From Corynebacterium cystitidis (GTDB lineage Bacteria; Actinomycetota; Actinomycetes; Mycobacteriales; Mycobacteriaceae), in the NCBI RefSeq assembly GCF_900187295.1, contig NZ_LT906473.1:1-64000 (forward strand): a DNA stretch of 64,000 nucleotides. The letters run 5' to 3'. A program made the position numbers and the translations under genes. Numbering within the stretch: position 1 is the stretch's first letter; each line of letters starts with the position of its first letter. Below the pieces are notes generated by a model. It was not told the origin of the DNA and did no database searches. It worked only from the letters and a program-made list of their open reading frames with translations. Below, in pieces: positions 18,876 to 27,034 of the stretch.

Positions 18876-20045
18876 TCACCGGCGGTTAAGCTCGCGGACC
18901 CGTTCCCACAGCCCCTCATTGTTCCAGTGCCCACTGTGCATGCCCCATGAGTCCAAAGTGATCACCTCGGCGCCGAAGAACGGATTGCGCGGGTTGGCCC
19001 CATGCCACGCAGCCGAGGAGCCTCGCGTGTAGTCGATTGGGTCATTGATCGTGTCAGCTACCAGCACATGTGGGTTATCACTGTGCAGCTTCATCTGGTC
19101 AACGTGGGCCACCGGCACTCCCGGCGAGCCCAGCAGCACCACATTGTCCGCATACAAACCGTGCGTTGCCGCGGCCTCGCCCACCACCACCGTGCCATAA
19201 CTATGAGCCACCACCGTGTGCGTGGCGTTAGGGAAACGCTGGTGCAGCGCAGCCTGGAAATCCGCCAGGTCATCGCCCGCGGCCTGCGAGTGACGCTGCC
19301 CCGCCGCTTCCACAAAGGTGTCGGGTGCTGTGTACCCCAGCCACACAACAGTGGGCGTGCCTGTGCGCTGCGCCATCGTCGCCCCGCGCTCCAGGTAGTT
19401 CTCCAGGCCGCTGCTTGCCGACGATCCCTTGCCCGCCACCAGCGTCATCACCGACTCTGGGGCGCGCTGCGCATCGCCGACGAGCACCGCGATCCCACCC
19501 TCTCCCGCCTCTAAGATGACACCATCGAACTTGTCGACGACCTCTGCTATGTCCGCTGGAACCGTAGCCATGTGGCGGGCGTGCAGCTGGTCGAAGGAGA
19601 GATCGGGGTTGTTGTAGAGGCGGTCGAGTTCTGGCTCCTGCACCGATGCGTTTGTTCCCCGCAGGGCCGCAGCCACCGCGTAACTCAGTGCTAGGCGGTC
19701 CAGCTCGATGGCGTGGATCGTGCCTGCGGCAGCAACACAGGTGGGGTACGCCGCACGCGTAAAAGGGGAAATGGCATCAATTAAGCGCCGCGATACCTGC
19801 TCCATCAGCTCAGCGGCTCGCAGCACCCCCACGCCTGGTGCCGCGTCGGCAGCAATCCGTGAGGCGGTCGTCGATAAGCCCTCAAAGCGTGCGCGGCCAG
19901 CGTCCGCCGCTTCGCCGGAAAACTCGGTGGAAGCGAGCACTTCAAGCACGTCGCGCACCGTCTCCACGTGGTCTCGGGCCTGTTCTTGCAGGTCGCAGAG
20001 CGTGTCGGCGGCAGCGCCATACCGTTGCGGAGGAAGGAAAGCCAT
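18876..20045 (-). CDS. Alpha/beta hydrolase with ESX-like helical N-terminus (DUF1023-like)
   Basis: 389 residues. The first 110 are helical and WXG100-like in style (EFSGEAADAGRARFEGLS). The rest is an alpha/beta hydrolase with the nucleophile elbow VVAHSYGTVVVGEA (Ser282), an Asp-containing strand and a late His (WGMHSGHW). Actinobacterial proteins with this plan are often found beside ESX-type small proteins. The ATG directly abuts the stop of the upstream small gene (TAAATG), so the two are coupled. The substrate is unknown. Confidence 0.75.
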   Translation of the reverse strand: MAFLPPQRYGAAADTLCDLQEQARDHVETVRDVLEVLASTEFSGEAADAGRARFEGLSTTASRIAADAAPGVGVLRAAELMEQVSRRLIDAISPFTRAAYPTCVAAAGTIHAIELDRLALSYAVAAALRGTNASVQEPELDRLYNNPDLSFDQLHARHMATVPADIAEVVDKFDGVILEAGEGGIAVLVGDAQRAPESVMTLVAGKGSSASSGLENYLERGATMAQRTGTPTVVWLGYTAPDTFVEAAGQRHSQAAGDDLADFQAALHQRFPNATHTVVAHSYGTVVVGEAAATHGLYADNVVLLGSPGVPVAHVDQMKLHSDNPHVLVADTINDPIDYTRGSSAAWHGANPRNPFFGAEVITLDSWGMHSGHWNNEGLWERVRELNRR

Positions 20046-20318
20046 TTAACGCACCTCCGATCGAATGTGCTTCAGGTCTGCGGCGTTGGCCTCGTCGGCC
20101 TGCGCTGCGATCTCAGCGAACGCTGCCACCTCGCCGGCGTGGTCGGCGATGCGGGTGGCGCACTCATAGATGCGGTCGGCTAAGGCGGTACTGAACTCAT
20201 CGAACGCTGCCGCAGCTGGCGAATCTGAGAGTGGATTAACAGGGGTTATCCGGGCCGGTTCGGGGACAAGGCCGGAAACGGCACTGACAGTTGTTGGATT
20301 GATCTCTAAAGGTTTCAT
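20046..20318 (-). CDS. Small helical ESX/EspC-like protein
   Basis: 90 residues, Ala-rich and almost wholly helical after a Pro-containing N-terminus: LADRIYECATRIADHAGEV and AAQADEANAADLKHIRSE. This is the style of ESX-1 EspC/WXG100-like small secreted proteins, although no WxG turn is present. It is translationally coupled to the hydrolase downstream. A possible toxin-partner or secretion-partner role is inference from the pairing. Confidence 0.6.
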   Translation of the reverse strand: MKPLEINPTTVSAVSGLVPEPARITPVNPLSDSPAAAAFDEFSTALADRIYECATRIADHAGEVAAFAEIAAQADEANAADLKHIRSEVR

Positions 20319-20370
20319 GCCTTTTACTATGACCCATAATCGCTCGGCTCGCTGACCTCAACTACAAATC

Positions 20371-20395
20371 TGTGGATAACTTTGAGTTATCCACA
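20371..20395. promoter_or_regulatory. Perfect inverted pair of DnaA boxes
   Basis: TGTGGATAA (20371-20379) and TTATCCACA (20387-20395) are both exact DnaA-box consensus and form a 10-bp inverted repeat with a 5-base centre (TTTGA). It lies 12 bases before the nitrilase-family ATG and between divergent genes. It could be a DnaA-controlled operator or a titration site. Confidence 0.6.
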
Positions 20396-20407
20396 TACAG
20401 TGGTGCC

Positions 20408-21199
20408 ATGAAAATCGGACTCGTACAGATCACCACTGCCGGCGACAAAATGTCCAACTTCCGCCACGCCGAGGAATCGATCCGGCGGGTGGCCGCCGAC
20501 GGCGCCGAACTGATCGTGTGCCCCGAAGCAACCTCCCAAGCCTTCGGCCAGGGCCGCCTAGACACGCAGGCCGAGCAGCTCGATGGGGAGTTTTCCCAGG
20601 CGATGGCATCGCTTGCCGACGAATTGGGCGTGGTTATCGTGGCCGGCATGTTCCGCCCAGCCGACGTGGTTGACGATAAAAACCGGGTGTATAACACCGC
20701 ACTGATCACCGGTGGCGGCCACCACTTTGGCTACGACAAAATCAACACATATGACGCGTTCGACTACTCCGAATCTGACACAGTCAAACCCGGGGAGGAC
20801 TTGGTGATTTTCGACCATAAAGGTGTGAACGTGGGGGTGGCCATCTGCTTCGACATTCGGTTCCCTGACCTGTTCCAGGAGCTCGCACGCGCCGGGGCAG
20901 AGGTGATCGTGGTGCCCACCAGCTGGGCTGATGGGGATGGAAAACTGGAGCAGTGGCGCATTGTGACGTCGGCACGCGCGCTCGACTCCACCGCTTTCAT
21001 CGCCGCAGCAGGCCAGGCGCGGCCTGGGGGAGATGCGAAAGCAGGACAAGCGAGCGGGCCGACCGGGCTGGGGCATTCCACAGTGGTCAACCCGTTTGGA
21101 CAGCGCGTGGCCGAACTGGGGTATGGGGAAGATAACGCCGTCGTGGAGATCGACACCGAACTGGTTGCCAAGGCGCGTCAAGCGTTGCCGATCCTCTAA
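20408..21199 (+). CDS. Nitrilase-superfamily amidohydrolase
   Basis: 263-residue carbon-nitrogen hydrolase. The catalytic triad is visible: E40 (VCPEATSQ), K111 (GYDKINTYDAFDY) and C147 (VAICFDIRFPDLF). The sequence around Cys and the KINTYDAF block resemble the deaminated-glutathione/omega-amidase branch, so a metabolite-repair amidase is likely; the substrate is not proven. ATG at 20408 chosen; the frame opens a little further upstream at a GTG inside the DnaA-box repeat. Confidence 0.88.
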   Translation: MKIGLVQITTAGDKMSNFRHAEESIRRVAADGAELIVCPEATSQAFGQGRLDTQAEQLDGEFSQAMASLADELGVVIVAGMFRPADVVDDKNRVYNTALITGGGHHFGYDKINTYDAFDYSESDTVKPGEDLVIFDHKGVNVGVAICFDIRFPDLFQELARAGAEVIVVPTSWADGDGKLEQWRIVTSARALDSTAFIAAAGQARPGGDAKAGQASGPTGLGHSTVVNPFGQRVAELGYGEDNAVVEIDTELVAKARQALPIL

Positions 21200-21205
21200 A
21201 AAGTT

Positions 21206-22390
21206 CTAGTCCGGGGAGCCGGGCACAGGCCATTGGTCAGCGCCGGTGGGCGTGATGGTTTGAATATCAGAGGCTAACGCCCCAGCCTCACGCAGTGCGC
21301 GGTACACCGTGGCGACGATATCGTCCGGGCCAGACACCACGATCTGTCGGCCCCAAAACATTCCCACGCCTGAGACAACTTTCTCCACCGGAAACGCCAC
21401 TGGTGTGACATCGGCATCGCCGGAGGCATCCCCCGACACTGCCACCGGGTTGTCAGGATGGTCCACAACTGGTGTCACGGTGAGCCACTCCTGCGATGCG
21501 GCCAGAGCAGTAAACGTTGACACTTCGTATAATGCCGCGGGAAACTGTGCCGCAATTATCACATGGACTTGCGGCCGTGTGTCCTGGGTAGTTTCCTGGC
21601 TTAGCAGGTCGAAGACGAGGGCTTTCACCGCGGCAAGACCAGTCCCAATACCCACCAGCAGCGCGTCGCGCTCCGGGTCAAGGGTGACATTACCGCGCGC
21701 TGCGCCGATGGTCCAGTACTCACCCTTTTCTACCGGCACCTCAGGGGGAACGTGGAACTCCACCTGGCCGAAATGGTTCGGCGGAACCGCAGGCGACAAG
21801 TTCAACCACTCGCCGCGGCACTGCGTCGGCCTCACTGGAACCTGCTGGCCCGCCACGTACTCCACCGGCATGCCCGCCTCCAGCTGCACCACATGCACAC
21901 CATAAGCGGGCTTTTCCACGCTGGTCACCTGAGCCGCGTTTGCATAAGCAATCCCTTGCTCGTCGGCGTTAGTGGCAGCTTCACGCATTTCTGAGCACAC
22001 TCGCCCCACCAAGGCTATCGCAGCATTCACACGTTCAGAAGGAAGATCATCTCCTACTACTTCAGCAATGGCATCGCCCAACAGGAGGCCGAACAGGTCG
22101 TAGGTGTCAGGCGGGAATCCATGTCGGCGATGATCCTTAGCCAGTTCCCTCAACCGCTTCACCAGCGCGGGGTCCAGTGGCTCGTCGATAAGCGAACGCT
22201 CTAAAACCCAGGCCAACGCGCGCGGGAGATCGACGTGCGCGCCGGCTAAATCCTCGCTAAAGATGTTGCGAGCCTCTGGAATTGCCTCGAACAGGCGCTC
22301 GTGCACATGGCTACGGAGTGTGCTTCCACGGTCGCGAATGAGTTGGCCAACGTCAGCAAGTGTGTCCACTATGGTCTCGGGCTCCCCCAC
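21206..22390 (-). CDS. Flavohemoprotein-like protein, degenerate
   Basis: 394 residues, GTG start. Residues 1-140 resemble a globin domain with a candidate proximal His in KDHRRHGFPPDTYDLFG. The rest resembles a FAD/NAD-reductase domain: NAD-loop-like GIGTGLAAVKALV and a C-terminal VSGPDDIVATVYRAL. The usual FAD RxYS motif is replaced by RGEWLNLSPA, so classical flavin binding is doubtful. Corynebacteria carry divergent flavohemoglobin-like proteins of this sort. NO-dioxygenase activity is possible but not assured. Repeated GGTGTGAAATC units sit just before the start. Confidence 0.7.
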   Translation of the reverse strand: MGEPETIVDTLADVGQLIRDRGSTLRSHVHERLFEAIPEARNIFSEDLAGAHVDLPRALAWVLERSLIDEPLDPALVKRLRELAKDHRRHGFPPDTYDLFGLLLGDAIAEVVGDDLPSERVNAAIALVGRVCSEMREAATNADEQGIAYANAAQVTSVEKPAYGVHVVQLEAGMPVEYVAGQQVPVRPTQCRGEWLNLSPAVPPNHFGQVEFHVPPEVPVEKGEYWTIGAARGNVTLDPERDALLVGIGTGLAAVKALVFDLLSQETTQDTRPQVHVIIAAQFPAALYEVSTFTALAASQEWLTVTPVVDHPDNPVAVSGDASGDADVTPVAFPVEKVVSGVGMFWGRQIVVSGPDDIVATVYRALREAGALASDIQTITPTGADQWPVPGSPD

Positions 22391-22392
22391 AC

Positions 22393-22492
22393 TGGTGTGT
22401 GAAATCTGGTGTGAAATCAGGTGTACGTACCTGCAGTCAGTACGGCTAACTACAGATAAGTACGTCCATAGTAATACAGCGGTAATACAGCG
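22393..22492. repeat. Short tandem repeats between flavohemoprotein and oxidoreductase genes
   Basis: GGTGTG(TG)AAATC is repeated twice with a third partial copy in 22393-22425, right upstream of the gene reading left. GTAATACAGCG is repeated in exact tandem at 22471-22481 and 22482-22492, beside the stop codon of the oxidoreductase. Confidence 0.65.
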
Positions 22493-22497
22493 CGGGG

Positions 22498-23577
22498 CTA
22501 GATGAAGTCCGCGATGTCGTAGCCTTCGACCACACCCTGCGTGTTTGGGATCCAGCCCAGTGCCGGCGCGACATGCTCAGCGAAGCCTTGCAGGATCTTC
22601 ACGTTCACATCCACGCCCATCGTGTTGGGAATGGTGATCAGCAACGTGTCGGCCGCGGCGATCGCCGGATCGGCCTTGAGCTGCTCAATCAGCTTGTCGG
22701 GCTCGTCGGCATACGTGCGGCCGAACGTGACGTTGCGGCCCTCGCCGAGTGAACCGATCTGATCCTCCTCGGTGGCCTGCAGCTGGAAGTAGTGACGGGT
22801 CTCTTCGTCGATAATGGGGAAGATGGAACGCGACACTGAAACGCGCGGGTTGGTGCGTTCGTGCCCGGCCTCCTTCCACGCCTGGCGGTAGGTGTCGATC
22901 TGGCTGCGCTGCACCTCGCCCAAGCTGCGGCCGTCCGCCTCAGAGACCAAGGTGGAGCTCATCAAGTTCACCCCATCCTGTGCGGCCTGTACGGCGGAAT
23001 CGTTGGATCCAGAGCCCCAGAAGATGCGGCTGTGCAGGCCAGGGGAGTGTGGGAAGATCGGCAGTGGCGCGCCATCCTGGTACAAGCGGGGGTACTGCTG
23101 GGCGGCAGGCGCTGCCTTAGCCATGCCGTAACCATCGATCGCATGCAGGAAGGTTTCGAACTTCTCGCGCGCCATGTCCGCACCGTTGGGTGCTTGGCCT
23201 GAATAACCGAAAGACTCCCAGCCCTGATCTGCCGGCTCCGGTGACCCGCGGGACACCCCCAGAGCCGTGCGGCCGTTGGCAAGTAAGTCCAAGGCCGCGG
23301 CCTCTTCGGCGAGGTAGAGGGGATTTTCATAGCGCATATCGATCACGCCGGTGCCCACCTCAATGTGCTTGGTGGCCCCGACCACCGCGCCGAGCATCGG
23401 CATCGGCGCCGCCCCCTGCGGAGCGAAGTGGTGGACGCGGAAGCTGGCATTGTTCACGCCGATGTCGTCCGCGGCCTTCGCTATTTCCAGCTGGTCTTGC
23501 AGAACCTGGCGTGCGTTGGGGCCCTGCTGGCCTGCGATGGCGTGATGCCCGAAGCTTAAAAATCCAAATGCTTTCAC
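22498..23577 (-). CDS. LLM-class flavin-dependent oxidoreductase
   Basis: 359-residue bacterial-luciferase-like TIM-barrel monooxygenase. Typical segments: AFGFLSFGHH at the start, DIGVNNASFRVHHF, HIEVGTGVIDMRYENPLYLAEEAAALDLLANGRTALGVSRG, and GSGSNDSAVQAAQDG. It would bind FMN/F420-type flavin. The substrate is unknown. It is transcribed toward the flavohemoprotein gene, about 100 bases apart, so a shared transcript is possible. Confidence 0.85.
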   Translation of the reverse strand: MKAFGFLSFGHHAIAGQQGPNARQVLQDQLEIAKAADDIGVNNASFRVHHFAPQGAAPMPMLGAVVGATKHIEVGTGVIDMRYENPLYLAEEAAALDLLANGRTALGVSRGSPEPADQGWESFGYSGQAPNGADMAREKFETFLHAIDGYGMAKAAPAAQQYPRLYQDGAPLPIFPHSPGLHSRIFWGSGSNDSAVQAAQDGVNLMSSTLVSEADGRSLGEVQRSQIDTYRQAWKEAGHERTNPRVSVSRSIFPIIDEETRHYFQLQATEEDQIGSLGEGRNVTFGRTYADEPDKLIEQLKADPAIAAADTLLITIPNTMGVDVNVKILQGFAEHVAPALGWIPNTQGVVEGYDIADFI

Positions 23578-23652
23578 GGCGGGTGCGCTCCTCTATAACT
23601 ATAACTTTTCAATTTGTAGCTTTGTCAACAAGTGTAACGGGTGGTGGGCCCG

Positions 23653-23757
23653 GCGTATTCCAGGTGCGTATTCCAGCCCACCGCTTTGTTGTCATGAATC
23701 TGTTGTCATGAACTCAGCGCTAAAACTATTGAGAACCCTGCACGGTACGGTAGTTTT
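23653..23757. repeat. Duplicated short units and inverted repeat before gltS
   Basis: GCGTATTCCAG occurs at 23653-23663 and 23666-23676; TGTTGTCATGAA occurs at 23687-23698 and 23701-23712. Further on AAAACTA (23722-23728) and TAGTTTT (23751-23757) form an inverted repeat in the gltS leader, a possible operator or attenuating hairpin. Confidence 0.6.
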
Positions 23758-23799
23758 GGACTAATCCCATATATTCACAAGTATCAGATGGAGGGCTCC

Positions 23800-25161
23800 A
23801 TGGAGTACACCCCCTACGATCTCCTGATCGACTTCGGCTGGATTTCGCTGCTTCTGATTATCGGCAATGTTTTGCGGCGCCGCGTCAAACTCCTGCAGCA
23901 ACTGCTGCTTCCTGCCCCGATTACCGCCGGCTTGATCGGACTAGTGCTTGCCGACGAAGTCCTCGGCTGGATCCACTTCTCCGACCACATCGGCACCTAC
24001 ACCACCTTGCTGATTGCCATCGTGTTCGCTTCTATGGCTTACTCGATGGACCTCGGTGGCTCGGTAGGTAAAGGTGCACGCAACATGTGGGGTTTTTCCA
24101 CCACCATGTTCATATTCCAGTGGGGCATCTTCATCCTGCTAGGCATTTACCTGTTTGCGCCGGTGATGGACACTGAGAACTGGTTTGGCATGATGCTGCC
24201 GGTCGGGTTCGTCGGCGGATTCGGTACCGCGGCGGCCGTGGGGTCTGCGCTTGAGGGGGCGGGTGCGGAGGCGGCCTCGTCGTTAGGCTTCACCTCGGCG
24301 ACCATCGGCACGCTGGTGGCCATCATCGGTGGTGTCATCGTGGCGAACTGGGGCATCCGCACTGGGCGCGCCTCCCAGCTCAAGGGAGACCTGCCCAAAG
24401 AGCTACGCTCCGGCTACATCGAGAAGGTGGAAGACCGCCCGTCGATCGGTAGCGCGACAACCAACCCCTCGTCGATTGAACCATTGGCACTGCACGCCGG
24501 TTTCATCGTGTTCACCGTATTTGTGGCGTACTATGTCAACAAGTTTCTCAATGGCCTGTGGCCTGACGTGTCCATCCCACTGTTTGCGATGTCGTTTGTG
24601 ATCGGCTTGCTGGGCCGCGCCGCTCTCGCCTTCGTGGGCAAGGACGATTATTTGGATAAGCAGACCGTCTCCACCATTTCGGGCGCGTCCACGGATTATA
24701 TGATCGCTTTCGGCATCGCCTCAATTGTTCCGGCAGCAATTGCGGACTACTGGGTGCAGCTGGTCCTACTCTTCGTGCTAGGTACCATCTTCTGCCTGTT
24801 CTACCTGCTGGTCATGGCACCATTATTCTTCGGTGAGGCCTGGCTCGAGCGTGGCCTCTTTGGCTGGGGCTGGGCTACCGCCGCGGTGGCAACCGGTATC
24901 GCGCTGCTGAAGATGGTGGACCCGAAGATGCGCTCCGGCACTTTGAACGAGTACGGCGTGGCTTATGTTGGTTTTGCACCATTCGAGATCGGCATGACTA
25001 TCCTCGCGCCGATCGCGGTGCTTAACGGATTTACCGCCGGGTTGGGCTGGGTCAGTACAATCTTCGCGGCCATCGTGATGGTTGCCGCCTTTGCATTGAA
25101 ATGGGTGCCGGCGGGCGGGGGTAAAAAGAAGCGCACGAGCCCATCGTCCACCGCGGGTTAG
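23800..25161 (+). CDS. gltS: Sodium/glutamate symporter GltS
   Basis: 453-residue ESS-family transporter. It shows about ten membrane segments in two halves, each with a Gly-rich re-entrant loop (LPVGFVGGFGTAAAVGSALEG in the first half; GYVGFAPFEIG-like pattern late). It imports glutamate with Na+. I start at the ATG at 23800 because GGAGGG lies 7 bases upstream; the ATG at 23788 would include that ribosome site. The C-terminal tail is basic and cytoplasmic. Confidence 0.9.
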   Translation: MEYTPYDLLIDFGWISLLLIIGNVLRRRVKLLQQLLLPAPITAGLIGLVLADEVLGWIHFSDHIGTYTTLLIAIVFASMAYSMDLGGSVGKGARNMWGFSTTMFIFQWGIFILLGIYLFAPVMDTENWFGMMLPVGFVGGFGTAAAVGSALEGAGAEAASSLGFTSATIGTLVAIIGGVIVANWGIRTGRASQLKGDLPKELRSGYIEKVEDRPSIGSATTNPSSIEPLALHAGFIVFTVFVAYYVNKFLNGLWPDVSIPLFAMSFVIGLLGRAALAFVGKDDYLDKQTVSTISGASTDYMIAFGIASIVPAAIADYWVQLVLLFVLGTIFCLFYLLVMAPLFFGEAWLERGLFGWGWATAAVATGIALLKMVDPKMRSGTLNEYGVAYVGFAPFEIGMTILAPIAVLNGFTAGLGWVSTIFAAIVMVAAFALKWVPAGGGKKKRTSPSSTAG

Positions 25162-25309
25162 CTGCGCTAGATTGACGAATCCCGTTTAATCACCGACAAT
25201 CGATAGGGAAATCGGGCTTCCCACCGTGCCCGCCTTTTTACCGCTGCCGCCCGCGCACACCACCGCGAGGCAACGCAGCGGTCCTTTGTTTTCATGTCGG
25301 AGGAACACC

Positions 25310-26767
25310 ATGTCGTCGTCAAGCTCGAAGCCCGCGGACCGCCTTACCCTCGATACCGTCCTGATTATCGCCGTGCTTGTTGGCACCACTTTCGTGATGA
25401 TGCTCAACGAGACCGCCCTGGCTGTCGCCCTGCCGAACATCATGTCTGAGTTCGCAATTTCGGCAGGCACCGCGCAGTGGCTGCTGACCGGCGTGATGCT
25501 GACCATGGCGATCATGATGCCGTTGACCGGTTGGATTCTAGACCGCTTTACGACGAGGCAGGTGTACTTCTTTGCTGTTGTATTCTTCCTGATCGGTTCT
25601 GCGGTGGCTGCGATCTCGCCCAGTTTTGAAGTGATGCTTCTTGGGCGGGTGCTGCAAGCTGTGGGTACGGCAGTAGTGACACCGTTGCAGATGACGGTGG
25701 TGATGACGATTGTGCCGCCGGCGCGCCGCGGCACCATTATGGGCCTGATCTCGATTGTGATGGCGGTTGGGCCGGCCCTCGGTCCCACTTTCGCAGGAAC
25801 CGTGATGAGCATGGCATCGTGGCACATGATTTTCTGGATCATGGTGGTGCTCGTTTCCATCCCGGGCCTGTTTGGAATTTGGAAGTTGCGCAATGTAGGC
25901 GCGGTGAAGAAGGCCCCGCTGGATGTGGTGTCGGCGATCCTGTCCGTTTTTGCTTTCGGTGGCATTGTGTACGGTTTGTCGTCGATAGGCGTGATTATGG
26001 GCGGTGGTAGTGCCGCTACCGTCGCGCTGGCGCTTACTGCAGTGGGCATGGTTGGGTTCGTGCTGTTCGTGTGGCGCCAGATTTCGATGGGAAAGAAGGG
26101 CAAGGCGCTGCTGAACTTGGCGCCGCTGAAGATCCGCAACTTCGTCATCGCGGTGGTGGTGATCATGCTTTTCCAAGGCGTGATGCTGGGCGCGTCGAAT
26201 ACGTTGCCGCTGTACCTGCAGGGTGCGCTGCTTACCACCGCGTTGGTAGCAGGGTTGGTGAATTTACCGGGTGGCATCGTCGAGACTGTGTTTTCACCTT
26301 TCGCCGGTGCACTTTATGACCGCGTTGGCCCGCGTCCACTGGTAATCCCCGGCACCATCATCGGCGCGCTGTCGCTGTACTGGATGGCTACTGTGGATCA
26401 CACCACACCGGTATGGCTGGTCATGGTGATGTTTGCGGTGTTCTCGTTTGGTCTGGCTATGACGCTGACCCCACTAATGACTACCGCCATGAGTTCGCTT
26501 CCCGACGACATTTACTCCCACGGCTCCGCCATTTTAAACACACTCATGCAGTTGGCGGGCGCTGCTGGTACAGCAGTGATGATCACTACCTTTGACCTGG
26601 TCAGCGTTGCTGGTGGCGATACTCCCGAATCTCGTGGACAGGGTGGTGCTGCTGCGTTTTTGATCTGTGCTGTGCTGCTCACCCTCGCGGCCATTGCGAC
26701 GTTTTTCCTGCATCGGCCCGAGCTAGCTGGATATACCAAGACGGTAGCGGAAGAAGCCCCTAAGTAA
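25310..26767 (+). CDS. MFS transporter, DHA2 (14-helix drug exporter) family
   Basis: 485 residues with about 14 membrane segments. DHA2 signatures are present: ETALAVALPNIMSEF in helix 1, WLLTGVMLTMAIMMPLTGWILDRF (motif A region), LLGRVLQAVGTAVVTPLQM and RGTIMGLISIVMAVGPALGPTFAG (motif C). A proton-driven exporter of drugs or other amphiphiles is expected. Start ATG 25310 follows GGAGGAA; the earlier open frame lacks such a site. A strong hairpin terminator follows. Confidence 0.9.
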   Translation: MSSSSSKPADRLTLDTVLIIAVLVGTTFVMMLNETALAVALPNIMSEFAISAGTAQWLLTGVMLTMAIMMPLTGWILDRFTTRQVYFFAVVFFLIGSAVAAISPSFEVMLLGRVLQAVGTAVVTPLQMTVVMTIVPPARRGTIMGLISIVMAVGPALGPTFAGTVMSMASWHMIFWIMVVLVSIPGLFGIWKLRNVGAVKKAPLDVVSAILSVFAFGGIVYGLSSIGVIMGGGSAATVALALTAVGMVGFVLFVWRQISMGKKGKALLNLAPLKIRNFVIAVVVIMLFQGVMLGASNTLPLYLQGALLTTALVAGLVNLPGGIVETVFSPFAGALYDRVGPRPLVIPGTIIGALSLYWMATVDHTTPVWLVMVMFAVFSFGLAMTLTPLMTTAMSSLPDDIYSHGSAILNTLMQLAGAAGTAVMITTFDLVSVAGGDTPESRGQGGAAAFLICAVLLTLAAIATFFLHRPELAGYTKTVAEEAPK

Positions 26768-26825
26768 AGGGTGATTTAGCAGGTCCCCAGATCTAACCGG
26801 GGGTGGGCATTGTTCCTTTTGGGGC

Positions 26826-26867
26826 GCTCGGAAAAAACCGGTGAGCAGTGGCCGGTTTTTCCCGAGC
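26826..26867 (+). terminator. Terminator after the MFS gene
   Basis: Stem GCTCGG + AAAAACCGG pairing with CCGGTTTTT + CCGAGC around a 10-base loop; the A and T tracts inside the stem would serve both strands. Confidence 0.75.
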
Positions 26868-26917
26868 ACTCGTTGTGCCTCTTTGCATCCGTCGTGGGCA
26901 CAGCCTCCTGAGACGTA

Positions 26918-26990
26918 CTTGAGTGCACTACGCTAAACTTTCTTCAAAAAATTCGAACTTGAGTGGAATAGACTCAACTCCAGCGCGTTA
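26918..26990 (+). promoter_or_regulatory. HAIR operator and SigH-like promoter of clpB
   Basis: CTTGAGT-N7-ACTCAAC at 26958-26978 is a near-perfect HspR site. A half-degenerate copy (CTTGAGT-N7-GCTAAAC) is at 26918-26938. Within the good site GGAATA (26965-26970) and GTTA (26987-26990), 16 bases apart, match a SigH promoter, so HspR would cover the -35 element. Confidence 0.75.
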
Positions 26991-27034
26991 CACTAAGTGA
27001 CAAACAAAACTTGAGAAGAAAGGAACACTCACCA

